From JAJDFU01 sp964641965 (lineage in GTDB: Bacteria > Bacteroidota > Bacteroidia > Chitinophagales > Saprospiraceae): 55,469 nucleotides of DNA. The DNA is taken from the NCBI GenBank assembly GCA_964641965.1, contig CAZXLD010000031.1, forward strand, positions 1 to 55,469, written 5' to 3'. The position numbers and the translations under genes are program-made. The notes below the pieces were generated by a model. The model did not search any database. It saw nothing but the letters and a program-made list of their open reading frames with translations, and was not told the origin of the DNA. Positions 1 through 8,945 of this stretch are shown here, one piece after another; position 1 is the stretch's first letter, and every line of letters begins with the position of its first letter.

Positions 1-37
1 ATCATCTTTCATCTATCATCCAGCAATAATCATACTT

Positions 38-65
38 CATCCAGCATCCAGCATCCAGCATCCAG
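38..65. repeat. Tandem heptamer repeat CATCCAG x4
   Basis: Four perfect copies of the heptamer CATCCAG run head to tail, and a looser CATC-rich stretch precedes them from position 1. They lie in the intergenic space downstream of the membrane protein at 113-673. Short direct heptamers of this kind can arise by replication slippage in Bacteroidota spacers. I see no coding potential in this stretch and no function is evident. Confidence 0.8.
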
Positions 66-112
66 CCCACTCTACCCTGGTCAGAATGGAGTAGTTGATC
101 GCGACCTAAACG

Positions 113-673
113 TTAATTCATATCCCCTTCTTCTGCCCGCTGCTCAACCAGAGAATACCCCCATAAACCTTCTCTCACCCAGAGCAAAATGGTGTCCCCT
201 CGTTCTAATTCCTGGGGTAAAGGTTTGTCCAGCGAGAAAGAGATCAATTCCCCAGCATCCACAACCCATATTTTGAAATGGTCGGGCGGAGTCGAAGATT
301 TATCCTGGAGGAAACCATAGCGAAACGAATAAATAGCCCGCTGCTCCATGAAGACATAAGCACGAATCACTCGGGAGGCAAATAATCGATTGGAAAGACT
401 AGCCAACAAGGGCGCAGCAGTAACGCACAGGGTAATCGAGATGATATAGACTTTGACTTTATCCTCAAATAGATGGACCCTTTTGGAAAGAAAAAAAGCG
501 ATGATTCCGCCTGCAATAGCCCCGACCAGCACAGCTACCAGAACAAGGCTCCAAAAATGTTGGGTATTAGCTAGTTGTTTCAATTCAAGCATGAGTCCGA
601 CTGCCCCGGCGAACAACAACAGCAGAAGAGATGCCAATTGTAACCGGTTGCGCAAAGGGAGAGAATAGCTCAT
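113..673 (-). CDS. Hypothetical membrane protein, three predicted TM helices
   Basis: I do not recognise this 186-residue protein. Three hydrophobic helices are visible at about residues 11-30, 40-62 and 73-92. A soluble C-terminal half of about 90 residues follows; it is rich in beta-type segments and ends in an acidic tail. The gene lies 36 bp downstream of the ABC exporter on the same strand, so the two could be co-transcribed, although no shared function can be argued. The ATG start gives a short basic N-terminus directly before the first helix, which is reasonable for an inner-membrane protein. No catalytic motif is visible. Confidence 0.7.
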   Translation of the reverse strand: MSYSLPLRNRLQLASLLLLLFAGAVGLMLELKQLANTQHFWSLVLVAVLVGAIAGGIIAFFLSKRVHLFEDKVKVYIISITLCVTAAPLLASLSNRLFASRVIRAYVFMEQRAIYSFRYGFLQDKSSTPPDHFKIWVVDAGELISFSLDKPLPQELERGDTILLWVREGLWGYSLVEQRAEEGDMN

Positions 674-709
674 AGCAAGGAAACTGGTGATCCAATAGTA
701 ATCATCGCC

Positions 710-2515
710 TTAACCGGCTTGTTCAAATTGTAATCGGGATAGGTTACTGTATAAACCATCCTCAATCAGGGAAAGCTCGGTGTGTGTACCCTGTTCTACG
801 ATTCTACCCTGATCCAATACATAGATCTGATCAACATTGCGAATCGTAGCCAAACGATGCGCAATAATAATGGAGGTCCTACCTTCCATCAACAAGTCAA
901 GGGCTTCCTGAACCAGCTTTTCGGATTCCGCATCCAGCGAGGAGGTCGCTTCATCCAGGATCAAGATAGCAGGATCCTTCAGGATGGCCCGGGCGATGGC
1001 GACGCGCTGCCGTTGCCCGCCGGATAGTTTCAGGCCGCGTTCCCCAACTACCGTATCCATCTGATCCGGAAAGTCTCGGATAAACTCCCAGGCATTCGCT
1101 TGCTTTGCCGCCTCCAGAATCTGTTCCTCCGTAGCATCCGGGTTACCATACCGAATATTTTCTCGGATCGTTCCACCAAACAACAAGACCTCCTGAGGCA
1201 CGATTCCAATATTCTTCCGGTACTTGAGCAGCCCATATTCGTTGGCCAGCTGGTTATCAACTCTTATTTCACCTCTTGATACATCATAGTATTGCAAAAG
1301 CAATTGGACGATGGTGGACTTTCCAGCCCCTGATGGTCCGACTAAAGCCACTTTTTGCCCGGGTTGGATTTCCAGATTTATCCCTTTCAACACCTGCACA
1401 TCAGGTCGGGTTGGATACGTAAAATGTACATCTTGATATTGAACAAGCCCTCTGATCCGATCTTCGGGTTGAAGCGTCACCTTTTCCAAAGGCACTTCAG
1501 AGCCTTGATCCAAAATTTCCAGGATACGTTCCGTTGCCCCAATGGCTCCGGTCAAAGCGGTGTACAAATTACCCAGCCCTCCAATGGCGCCTCCTATGAT
1601 CCCTGTGTACAGAATAAAAGAGAACAAGTCACCAACCTCGATTTGACCTGCCTGGACTAGGAAGGCTCCCTGCCAAAGGATAAAAAAAATGGATCCGAAT
1701 AGTATGGTAATGATGAAGATGAAAAATAAGCCTCGAATTCGGGCAAACCGGAGAGATATCCCAACCACCTGGTCGACAGTCTTTCCATAACGGATCGCCT
1801 CCAGCCACTCATTGGTAAATGACTTTACGACGCTAAAAGATTGCAAGGTTTCTTCCACCACCACATTGGCTTCTGCCAAATGATCCTGGCGTTCTCTGGA
1901 TATTCGTCGGATATAGCGACCGAAAAACAAGGCAAGGACTACAACTATGGGAATGGTCAACAACATGATCCGGGAGAGTTCCGGCGTCAAAAAAGCAATG
2001 ATAATGACACCGGCAATCAAAATAACGATCTGCCGAATGAATTCGGCCAAAGTAACTGAAAACACATTCTGAAGCTGCTCTACATCCGTCGTGATCCGGC
2101 TGGTCAATTCCCCAACTCTGCGTTGTTCAAAAAAAGCGACTTCTTGGGTGATCAGAGTTTGAAAAAGTGCTTTTCGCACATCGGCCATACCTTTTTCACT
2201 CACACGAGCAAAAAGAATCGTCCTGAAAAAGGAAAACAACCCTTGTATCAGCAATAATACCAGGAAAAAAAGTCCATACTCGGTAAGCGTGTAGGAAAAA
2301 CGGGATTTGCCTACTGCTGCATTCGCCATTTCTCCGGCTGCCCCAGGAAAAACCATAAAAACCAGGCTGGATGCGCTTAACAGCAACATCCCCAGGAAGA
2401 AGGACCAACGATAAGGTCTAATAAACCTGAAAATTCGTGCTGAATTAAGCAGCAACTTTCGATTCAATCTCACTTTGGGCTGATCGGGGTCAACCTTTCT
2501 TCTTCGCATGCCCAT
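710..2515 (-). CDS. MsbA-like ABC exporter (fused permease-ATPase)
   Basis: This is a half-size ABC exporter of about 601 residues that would dimerise in the inner membrane and export a lipid, drug or peptide; the substrate cannot be read from sequence. The N-terminal half is a six-helix type I exporter domain (about residues 40-330). The ATPase half has Walker A GPSGAGKST (Lys about 399), signature LSGGQRQR (about 497-504), Walker B ILILDEATS (about 517-525) and an H-loop in IIIAHRLAT. The frame opens further upstream at a GTG (2566). I prefer the ATG at 2515 because a TAnnTTTG promoter element lies inside that extension and MGMRRRKVD is a typical basic cytoplasmic start. It is divergent from the DUF6089 gene. 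Confidence 0.9.
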   Translation of the reverse strand: MGMRRRKVDPDQPKVRLNRKLLLNSARIFRFIRPYRWSFFLGMLLLSASSLVFMVFPGAAGEMANAAVGKSRFSYTLTEYGLFFLVLLLIQGLFSFFRTILFARVSEKGMADVRKALFQTLITQEVAFFEQRRVGELTSRITTDVEQLQNVFSVTLAEFIRQIVILIAGVIIIAFLTPELSRIMLLTIPIVVVLALFFGRYIRRISRERQDHLAEANVVVEETLQSFSVVKSFTNEWLEAIRYGKTVDQVVGISLRFARIRGLFFIFIITILFGSIFFILWQGAFLVQAGQIEVGDLFSFILYTGIIGGAIGGLGNLYTALTGAIGATERILEILDQGSEVPLEKVTLQPEDRIRGLVQYQDVHFTYPTRPDVQVLKGINLEIQPGQKVALVGPSGAGKSTIVQLLLQYYDVSRGEIRVDNQLANEYGLLKYRKNIGIVPQEVLLFGGTIRENIRYGNPDATEEQILEAAKQANAWEFIRDFPDQMDTVVGERGLKLSGGQRQRVAIARAILKDPAILILDEATSSLDAESEKLVQEALDLLMEGRTSIIIAHRLATIRNVDQIYVLDQGRIVEQGTHTELSLIEDGLYSNLSRLQFEQAG

Positions 2516-2539
2516 AGGCAATCCGTCTGATTTTAAAAG

Positions 2540-2547
2540 CAAATGTA
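2540..2547 (-). promoter_or_regulatory. Bacteroidota -7 element (TACATTTG)
   Basis: Reading the minus strand, TACATTTG matches the Bacteroidota sigma-A -7 consensus TAnnTTTG and ends 24 nt before the ATG at 2515 chosen for the ABC exporter. I see no clear TTTG -33 element at the expected spacing, so the call rests on the -7 box and its position. Confidence 0.4.
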
Positions 2548-2700
2548 AATAGCTCGTTCTGAACACACCCTACGCCAACTTCAGGCTATTGTAAGGATTT
2601 TTTTACGCTTGTTTTTGAAGCAACAGAACAGGATGTACCTTACACAAACATTCGTGACCTCCCGATAGATTTTAAAAGGTTTAGCTATTTCTCGCTTGAT

Positions 2701-3546
2701 ATGAAAAAAACAGGCTTATCCATTGCATGCAGTCTACTGATTCTGGGATTCGCAACCGGCCAACGATTCGATATAGGTTTACAAGCAGGAGGAAGTCTCT
2801 ACGGTGGGGACCTTACCCAGCTCAACTTTGATAGCTATCTTAAGAATGCGAATGGAGCTTTTGGTGGTTTTTTCAGGTGGAATGCCGGCCCTGCTTTTTC
2901 ACTGAAACTTGGCTTCATGTATACTAACCTATCCGGCGACGACGAAGGCGGTATTAACGAGGATAGGCAATTGTCTTTTCGGACTAGTTTGATGGAGCCT
3001 GCGCTCATGCTCGAATACCAACCTTTCCGGTTTAGCAATGGTCGCTCCAACATCAGCTGGAAACCTTTTCTTACCGGAGGCGTAGGTTTCTTTTTCTTTG
3101 ACCCCGAAACTTTTGTGGAATCCACTAACCAGTGGGTAAAATTACAACCGCTCGGAACAGAAGGCCAAGGTTTACCCGATTACAATGCACTGTATAATCG
3201 TTCAGGCGTCTCTATACCGTTTGGCCTTGGATTAAAGGTAACCGTATCAGCCACCTGGACTTTCGGATTTGAGGTTATCATCAGAAAAACCTTTACAGAT
3301 TATCTCGACGATGTAGGCAGTACAGTCGTGATCTATCAGGATGTGCTGTTTGGTAATGGATTATTGGCTGCCCAATTATCAAACAAAAACATTGGCCCTG
3401 GCGATGATATAACACAAGCCTACCGTAGAGGGGGACCTTCCGATGACTGGTACAATACAGCTATGATTACCGTTGCTTATGGATTGGGAACTACTAGGAG
3501 AAAAAATGGCAGAAATGGCCGATCGCTGCCTTGTCCGAATTTTTAA
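2701..3546 (+). CDS. DUF6089 family outer-membrane beta-barrel protein
   Basis: This 281-residue protein starts with a clear Sec signal peptide, MKKTGLSIACSLLILGFATG, followed by QRFDIGLQAGGSLYGGDL. That opening is characteristic of the DUF6089 / PorG-like barrels of Bacteroidota. Alternating hydrophobic strands with glycine and aromatic residues run through the whole protein, as expected for a small outer-membrane barrel of eight or more strands. Relatives have been linked to gliding and type IX secretion in some Bacteroidota, but nothing nearby (no sprA, porV or gldKLMN) supports that role here. The last 15 residues (RRKNGRNGRSLPCPNF) are basic and not barrel-like. Confidence 0.8.
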   Translation: MKKTGLSIACSLLILGFATGQRFDIGLQAGGSLYGGDLTQLNFDSYLKNANGAFGGFFRWNAGPAFSLKLGFMYTNLSGDDEGGINEDRQLSFRTSLMEPALMLEYQPFRFSNGRSNISWKPFLTGGVGFFFFDPETFVESTNQWVKLQPLGTEGQGLPDYNALYNRSGVSIPFGLGLKVTVSATWTFGFEVIIRKTFTDYLDDVGSTVVIYQDVLFGNGLLAAQLSNKNIGPGDDITQAYRRGGPSDDWYNTAMITVAYGLGTTRRKNGRNGRSLPCPNF

Positions 3547-3750
3547 ATTTAATGTTAATCAAAAGTAAACGGAATAAGACTCAATTTCCAGGAATTGACC
3601 CCATTATCTACCACGGCTTCAGGGAATAATTCCAGGATTTTGAATTTCAGTACTTGGGAAGAGGTTTGCAAAAACCATGTTTAAAAGTTGGTGTTTCATT
3701 TTTCTTTCAGAAAACCTATTTTTATAGGTCTTAATCTTCTATAGTCCTCC

Positions 3751-4200
3751 ATGCAGAACGTACTGATTCTCGGGTATGACAACAACTTGCAAGGCCAGAT
3801 CCTGAAGGGGTATTTACAGGTTTACGGCGGAAAATGGGCCAATATCTCCTGTGTTGACATTTGCTTTGACCTACAGGGTAATCCCAAGCTGCTTGAAATT
3901 TTGAAAGAGGATAGTATCCCCTTAACGGATTCTTCCTGCTTAACCCTGGAGGAAGCACAACTTCGCTTCTGGGACTTTGTGATCTGTCCCAAGCCCGTGG
4001 ATAAACTCCGGAATCGCCTGGAGCATTTGAACTATGGAAAACTGTTTTCTTTTGAAGCCTCCGACTTGATGGACTTATCCATTGATGTTATACCGGCAGA
4101 AGAATTGGAACCCCTTCTGGAATCCATGCGCAAAAAAGTACTCATCTTCATCGGAAAGGAATTATTAGGTGAGCCCGAAACGCAAGGCGCTACCTCCTGA
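3751..4200 (+). CDS. Degenerate low-molecular-weight phosphatase / ArsC-fold protein lacking the catalytic Cys
   Basis: The 149-residue protein aligns by eye along its length with Bacteroidota thioredoxin-type arsenate reductases of the low-molecular-weight tyrosine phosphatase fold. Shared features are the opening xNVLVL strand, the following helix ending GYL, KANIS-type strand 2, the MKEDGI-like stretch (here LKEDSIPL) and the FDFVI-like strand (here WDFVICPK). The P-loop that should read CTGNSCRS reads GYDNNLQG (residues 8-15). Catalytic Cys8 is Gly, Cys13 is Leu and Arg14 is Gln. It therefore cannot use the family chemistry. It may be a phosphate- or protein-binding pseudo-enzyme. It lies 114 bp upstream of ppk1 on the same strand. 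Confidence 0.75.
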   Translation: MQNVLILGYDNNLQGQILKGYLQVYGGKWANISCVDICFDLQGNPKLLEILKEDSIPLTDSSCLTLEEAQLRFWDFVICPKPVDKLRNRLEHLNYGKLFSFEASDLMDLSIDVIPAEELEPLLESMRKKVLIFIGKELLGEPETQGATS

Positions 4201-4314
4201 TCTTCGGCTAATCGAAATATTCTTGTCCAACTCCTAGTACTTCCCATCATATTTACCGATTAATCTGGTCCAGGTACCTTTCTACTTTTTATATTGCCGG
4301 GGAAACCCATCAAT

Positions 4315-6387
4315 ATGGAAGACCTTCCCTTGGTGGAACGGGATGTCAGCTGGCTTCATTTCAATGAGCGAGTATTGCAAGAAGCCGAAGACAATCGTGT
4401 TCCCTTATTCGAGCGCATCAAATTTTTGGCCATTTACAGTTCCAATCTGGACGAATATTTTAGAGTACGTGTTGCCTCTTTGCGTAGTTTCAAACAGCTC
4501 AAGAAAAAGACGCGTAAATCACTTTCCCTCAAGCCCAAAAAGCAACTGCGCCAGATCCGAAAGCTGGTAGAGCAGCAGCAAAACCGATTTGGAAGGGTAT
4601 TCAGGGAGGAGATTCTTCCGCTCCTGGCAGATGAAGGGATTCACATGCGGGCAAACGAGGAGTATAGTGTAAGCCAATACGATTTCACTCAAGCCTATTT
4701 TAACCAAAGTGTTCGACCGGTGCTTCACCTCCAGCCGCTGGCCACGGAAGGGAATGCGCATCCATTCCTGAAGAACAGGTCCCTTTATTTTGTGACCCGG
4801 GTCCATCCGCTAAATAGCGCTGCTCCGCAGTACTGGCTAATCGATATTCCTTCGGATGAATTATCCCGATTCATCGTTCTTCCCTCCGCCCAAAAGGATA
4901 AGTTCGAAATCACCTTTCTGGATGATATCATTCGGTGTCATGTACAGGAATGTTTTGAACTCCCTTTAGATGGCATTTACAGCATTAAATTATCACGGGA
5001 TGCCGAACTCTATATCGATGATGAATTCGAAGGTGACCTGCTCGAAAAACTGAAAAATAGTTTGGATGAACGCAATGTAGGACTGCCGACCCGTTTTTTA
5101 TACGATTCCCGAATGCCAGATGATTTTCTGAAAGAAATGCGGAATCTGTTTGACCTTAAAAAAGACGACCTGATACCCGGTGCCCGGTACCACAATTTTA
5201 ATGACTTTTTCTCCTTCCCCGATCCGGTTCACCGCCGGCATTTGCATGATGTCCCGCTTCCGCCCCTGGAACACCCCGAATTGGCAAATACGGATTCGCT
5301 GATAGACGCTATCCAACAAAAAGATTATTTACTCAACTTTCCGTATCAGAAATACGACTACGTTATTCAATTGATTGAGGAAGCCTCCCAACATCCGGAG
5401 GTTACAGCCATAAAGATCACATTGTACCGTGTTGCCGGGCGATCAGCTGTAATGAAAGCACTCATCAAAGCCTGCCAAGCAGGTAAAAAGGTAACCGTAT
5501 TTGTGGAAGCCAAGGCTCGCTTCGATGAAGAGAGCAATCTCTATTGGGGAAATGAGCTTCAGGCCGCAGGAGCTTCCGTATTTTATAGCTATCCGGGCAT
5601 TAAAGTACATACCAAATTGCTGCTGATCGAAATGGATAAAGAAGGGCCCCCACACTCTTTTTTTTTGGCTTACTTGGGTACGGGCAACTTCAATGAGAAA
5701 ACAGCCAAGCTCTATTGCGACCATGCCTTACTGACAGCCGAACAACAAATTACTACGGAGGTAAACCAGGTATTTGCATTGTTGGAAAGGCGGATCATTT
5801 TGCCAAAATGCAAAACCCTTTTAGTGTCCCCTTTTTCCCTGCGAGCCCGATTCATTAGCATGATAGATGAGGAAATTGCCCTGGCCCGGCAAGGAAAAAA
5901 GGCATATATGATCCTTAAGATGAATAGTCTGGAAGATCCGGATATGATCAGCAAATTGTATCAAGCCAGTCAGGCCGGCGTGGAAATCCATCTTATTGTG
6001 CGTGGTATTTGTAGCCTCATTCCTGGACTTGAGGGATGGAGTGAACACATTGAAGGCATCAGCATTGTGGATCGGTTTCTGGAACATGCTCGCATTTATA
6101 TTTTTGGGAATGGGGGTAAAGAAAAAATGTACCTGGCTTCTGCGGACTGGATGACGCGTAATCTAGATCGCCGGGTAGAGGTGGCCTTCCCTATTCTGGA
6201 CAAAAAAATTGCCGCTACCCTCCGAAAAGTGATCGACCTTCAATTGAGCGATAACACCAAAGCCCGGATTCTGGAGTCGAGCTGGCAAAACCTCTATAAA
6301 TCTAAGGAGGAGAGCGAACCTTCGATACGCACTCAGACAGACACTTATAACTATTTCAAAAACAAGATATTATCCCTTTCCAAATAA
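4315..6387 (+). CDS. ppk1: Polyphosphate kinase 1
   Basis: PPK1 reversibly transfers the terminal phosphate of ATP to long-chain polyphosphate. The protein is 690 residues from the ATG at 4315, the usual family length. A TTG seven codons upstream (4294) is possible, but MEDLPLVERDVSWLHFNERV fits the family start better. The N-terminal domain (DVSWLHFNERVLQEA, SSNLDEYFRVRV), the head domain and the two phospholipase-D-like catalytic domains are all present. The autophosphorylated histidine is in KVHTKLLL (about His432), and the second essential histidine is in FLEHARIYIF (about His591). It sits upstream of a predicted phosphorus-free lipid pathway, which suggests a phosphate-homeostasis neighbourhood. 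Confidence 0.97.
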   Translation: MEDLPLVERDVSWLHFNERVLQEAEDNRVPLFERIKFLAIYSSNLDEYFRVRVASLRSFKQLKKKTRKSLSLKPKKQLRQIRKLVEQQQNRFGRVFREEILPLLADEGIHMRANEEYSVSQYDFTQAYFNQSVRPVLHLQPLATEGNAHPFLKNRSLYFVTRVHPLNSAAPQYWLIDIPSDELSRFIVLPSAQKDKFEITFLDDIIRCHVQECFELPLDGIYSIKLSRDAELYIDDEFEGDLLEKLKNSLDERNVGLPTRFLYDSRMPDDFLKEMRNLFDLKKDDLIPGARYHNFNDFFSFPDPVHRRHLHDVPLPPLEHPELANTDSLIDAIQQKDYLLNFPYQKYDYVIQLIEEASQHPEVTAIKITLYRVAGRSAVMKALIKACQAGKKVTVFVEAKARFDEESNLYWGNELQAAGASVFYSYPGIKVHTKLLLIEMDKEGPPHSFFLAYLGTGNFNEKTAKLYCDHALLTAEQQITTEVNQVFALLERRIILPKCKTLLVSPFSLRARFISMIDEEIALARQGKKAYMILKMNSLEDPDMISKLYQASQAGVEIHLIVRGICSLIPGLEGWSEHIEGISIVDRFLEHARIYIFGNGGKEKMYLASADWMTRNLDRRVEVAFPILDKKIAATLRKVIDLQLSDNTKARILESSWQNLYKSKEESEPSIRTQTDTYNYFKNKILSLSK

Positions 6388-6493
6388 GCTTCTCCCGATT
6401 CACAACAATTTTTCGGTAGCGATAACTGGGCAATTTCTCCTAAATTAGCCCCTAGCACTTTTCTATATGGTGTAACCAAACCATGCCTAACCG

Positions 6494-7642
6494 ATGAACC
6501 AGCTTCGTGATTGGATATTTCGCCAGGTACATACGCGCAACCTTGTTTACAACACTTGTTGGGAGGATCCGCGCATCGACCGTCAACTTTTAAATCTGGA
6601 CCAGAACAGTGAGTTAGTCATGATCACCAGCGCAGGATGTAATGCCTTGGACTACCTGCTGGATGATCCTCGTCAGATTAATTGTATCGACGTAAACCCA
6701 CGTCAGAACGCCTTGCTTCAACTAAAATTAGCGGCCCTGAATTACGGCACTTTTGAAGATCTTTTCCACCTGTTTGGGAATGGCAATCATCCGGATGCCA
6801 AGAAACTCTATCGGGAACATTTGCGTTCCTATCTCCCTGACTACGCTACCGAATACTGGGACAAGAATCTCAATTTTTTTAATGGAAAAGGAATTCGGAA
6901 AACCTTTTATCACTATTCTACCTCAGGGACTTTTGCCTGGTTAGCCAAGCAATACCTGAAAGTACGAAAGAACCTGCGTTGGCAGATCGACCAACTCTTC
7001 AATTCCGAAACGCTGGAACAACAGCAGCAGATCTATTTCGATATCGAAAAACGGGTATTGAACCCCTTAGTGGAATGGGTCGTTAATCGGCATTTCACTA
7101 TGTGCATGGTAGGTGTGCCCCGAAGCCAACAACTCCTCTTTCGGGACGATTACCAAAAAGGAGCCGTTGGGTTCATCCAGGAATGCATGCGGAAAGTCTT
7201 TACCGAAATTACGCTCAAAGACAATTATTTCTGGCGCTTATACTGGAATGGGTCTTACGATACCGAATGCTGTCCCTCCTACCTGATGGAAGAAAATTTC
7301 GAAACCTTGAAGGATCGCACCAATCGGGTGGGTAGTTGGAATCAAACCATTAGCGGATTCCTGCAAGAACATCCAAATGCCTATAGCCATTATATTTTGC
7401 TGGACCACCAGGACTGGTTGGCTGCGAACAATGTCCCCGCCCTGGAGGAGGAATGGCGTTTAATCCTGCAGAATAGTAAGCCAGGAACTAAAATATTACT
7501 TCGCTCGGCGGCCAGAGACGTGGATTTCTTCCCGAGTTTCGTGGAGGAGGCCATTGACTTCCAAAAGGAAGAACTGGATCAACTTCATAAGGAAGATCGC
7601 GTAGGCACCTATGCCAGTGTTTATTTAGGTACCGTTAAGTAA
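6494..7642 (+). CDS. btaA: BtaA-like 3-amino-3-carboxypropyl transferase (DUF3419)
   Basis: DUF3419 proteins include BtaA, which moves the 3-amino-3-carboxypropyl group of S-adenosylmethionine onto diacylglycerol, the first step of betaine-lipid (DGTS) synthesis. The 382-residue length fits. Diagnostic blocks are NTCWEDPRIDRQLL near the N-terminus, the SAM-binding MITSAGCNALDYLL, the NCIDVNPRQNALLQLK block, and the late GVPRSQQ and LLDHQDWL motifs. The gene directly after it encodes a small methyltransferase, matching the btaA-btaB arrangement. The family assignment is strong. The exact acceptor lipid is inferred, since related DUF3419 proteins are not all characterised. Confidence 0.85.
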   Translation: MNQLRDWIFRQVHTRNLVYNTCWEDPRIDRQLLNLDQNSELVMITSAGCNALDYLLDDPRQINCIDVNPRQNALLQLKLAALNYGTFEDLFHLFGNGNHPDAKKLYREHLRSYLPDYATEYWDKNLNFFNGKGIRKTFYHYSTSGTFAWLAKQYLKVRKNLRWQIDQLFNSETLEQQQQIYFDIEKRVLNPLVEWVVNRHFTMCMVGVPRSQQLLFRDDYQKGAVGFIQECMRKVFTEITLKDNYFWRLYWNGSYDTECCPSYLMEENFETLKDRTNRVGSWNQTISGFLQEHPNAYSHYILLDHQDWLAANNVPALEEEWRLILQNSKPGTKILLRSAARDVDFFPSFVEEAIDFQKEELDQLHKEDRVGTYASVYLGTVK

Positions 7643-7683
7643 CCATCCATAAGCCTAAAGGCTTTCCGAAAAATCCAAAAACC

Positions 7684-8328
7684 GTGGGACAACCTGCCTC
7701 GCAAACCGTTCAGGAACAGAATGCTGCCATGCAGCAATATTACAAGCTGCAGTCCAAGATATATGATTCCACTCGTTGGTCGTTCCTCTTTGGAAGAGAT
7801 CGAATATTGAAAGCGATCCCATTTAGTCCGTCCGACGAATTTCAACTGTTGGAAGTGGGATGTGGCACCGGCTACAACCTGAAACGATTGGCCTCCTTAT
7901 ATCCTAAAGCCTCTTTAACCGGACTGGATGTTTCCTCAGATATGATTGACCTTTCCCGGAAGAATACTCGTTCATATGCAGAACGGGTCACGCTTCTACA
8001 ACAACCTTACGAGGATAAGGATTCAGAATGGACAGGCCAGGTAGATGCTGTCCTTTGTTCCTATGCACTAACCATGATCAACCCGCAATGGGAAAGCCTG
8101 ATACATCGTGCGCATCAAGATCTCAAGCCCGGCGGTATTATGGCCGTAGTTGACTTCCACTATTCGGCGGTCCCGGCATTTAAAGCTCATATGGCCAACC
8201 ATCACGTGCGCATGGACCGGCATTTGCTTCCTCTGCTAGAGCAACTCTTTACAACAGAAGTGAGTCAGGTTAAAAAAGCCTACCTGGGTCTATGGGAATA
8301 TGTGACGTTTGTAGGTCGAAAGGCGTAG
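7684..8328 (+). CDS. btaB: BtaB-like SAM-dependent N-methyltransferase
   Basis: This is a class I methyltransferase of about 214 residues. It has motif I LLEVGCGTGYNL (about 56-67), the acidic strand LTGLDVSSDMI, and a DAVLCSYALTMI motif IV region. In betaine-lipid synthesis BtaB adds three methyl groups to diacylglycerylhomoserine. The assignment here depends on the position 41 bp after the btaA-like gene and on the YYKLQSKIYDSTRWSFLFGRD opening seen in that group. The start is a GTG at 7684; an internal ATG at 7729 is a reasonable alternative because the first 15 residues are not conserved-looking. It converges with the EVE gene. Confidence 0.75.
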   Translation: MGQPASQTVQEQNAAMQQYYKLQSKIYDSTRWSFLFGRDRILKAIPFSPSDEFQLLEVGCGTGYNLKRLASLYPKASLTGLDVSSDMIDLSRKNTRSYAERVTLLQQPYEDKDSEWTGQVDAVLCSYALTMINPQWESLIHRAHQDLKPGGIMAVVDFHYSAVPAFKAHMANHHVRMDRHLLPLLEQLFTTEVSQVKKAYLGLWEYVTFVGRKA

Positions 8329-8383
8329 TAGCCGATAGATCAAATAGAATTGAAAAATTGAGGCAATTACCATTCGCCGATCT

Positions 8384-8797
8384 TCAATCCAACTTCGTTT
8401 CTCCCATCTCCAGGATCTTGGCAAATGCTTCATTATCAATTGGCATAACCGACAACCGGCTGTTCCGAATCAATGGGATATCCTGTAAGGCTGGAGTAGC
8501 TTTGATCTCTTTCAAGCTAACAGGTTTGGTGAAATGCTTTACAGGCTCGAGGTCTACCACTGACCAATCCCCTTTTTCAGCCGTAGGATCCGGATAAGCT
8601 TCTCGAACCACCTTGCAGATGCCCACAACTTCAAGTCCTTCCCGGCTGTGATAATACAGTACCCGGTCCCCTTCCTGCATGGCACGGAGATTGTTTCGGG
8701 CCTGATAATTCCGAATGCCATCCCACATGGTCCTTTTCTCCCGGACCAAATCGTCGTAACTGTATTCGAAAGGTTCAGATTTAACTAACCAGTTCAT
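8384..8797 (-). CDS. EVE domain protein (PUA-like fold)
   Basis: This stand-alone EVE domain (formerly DUF55) has 137 residues and starts MNWLVKSEPFEYSYDDL, the hallmark opening. It continues with WDGIRNYQARNNLRAM, GDRVLYYHS and VVGICKVVREAYPDPTA, all family blocks. EVE domains resemble PUA and YTH domains and can bind modified bases in DNA or RNA; the ligand of this small housekeeping version is not known. Length and motifs are intact. It stands alone between the convergent methyltransferase gene and the DinB gene, so context says little. Confidence 0.92.
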   Translation of the reverse strand: MNWLVKSEPFEYSYDDLVREKRTMWDGIRNYQARNNLRAMQEGDRVLYYHSREGLEVVGICKVVREAYPDPTAEKGDWSVVDLEPVKHFTKPVSLKEIKATPALQDIPLIRNSRLSVMPIDNEAFAKILEMGETKLD

Positions 8798-8945
8798 GGC
8801 AATCTATCCGTTTGCGGATTCGAAAATGTGCTGATAATAAGTAAGTTATTCTCGTCCAAAACCATAAATAATCACCCAACCGAGCATTCACCAATTGTAA
8901 CTTGGCACTCGGAATTGATCCGTCCAGAAGGTAAAATTGAAGCTA

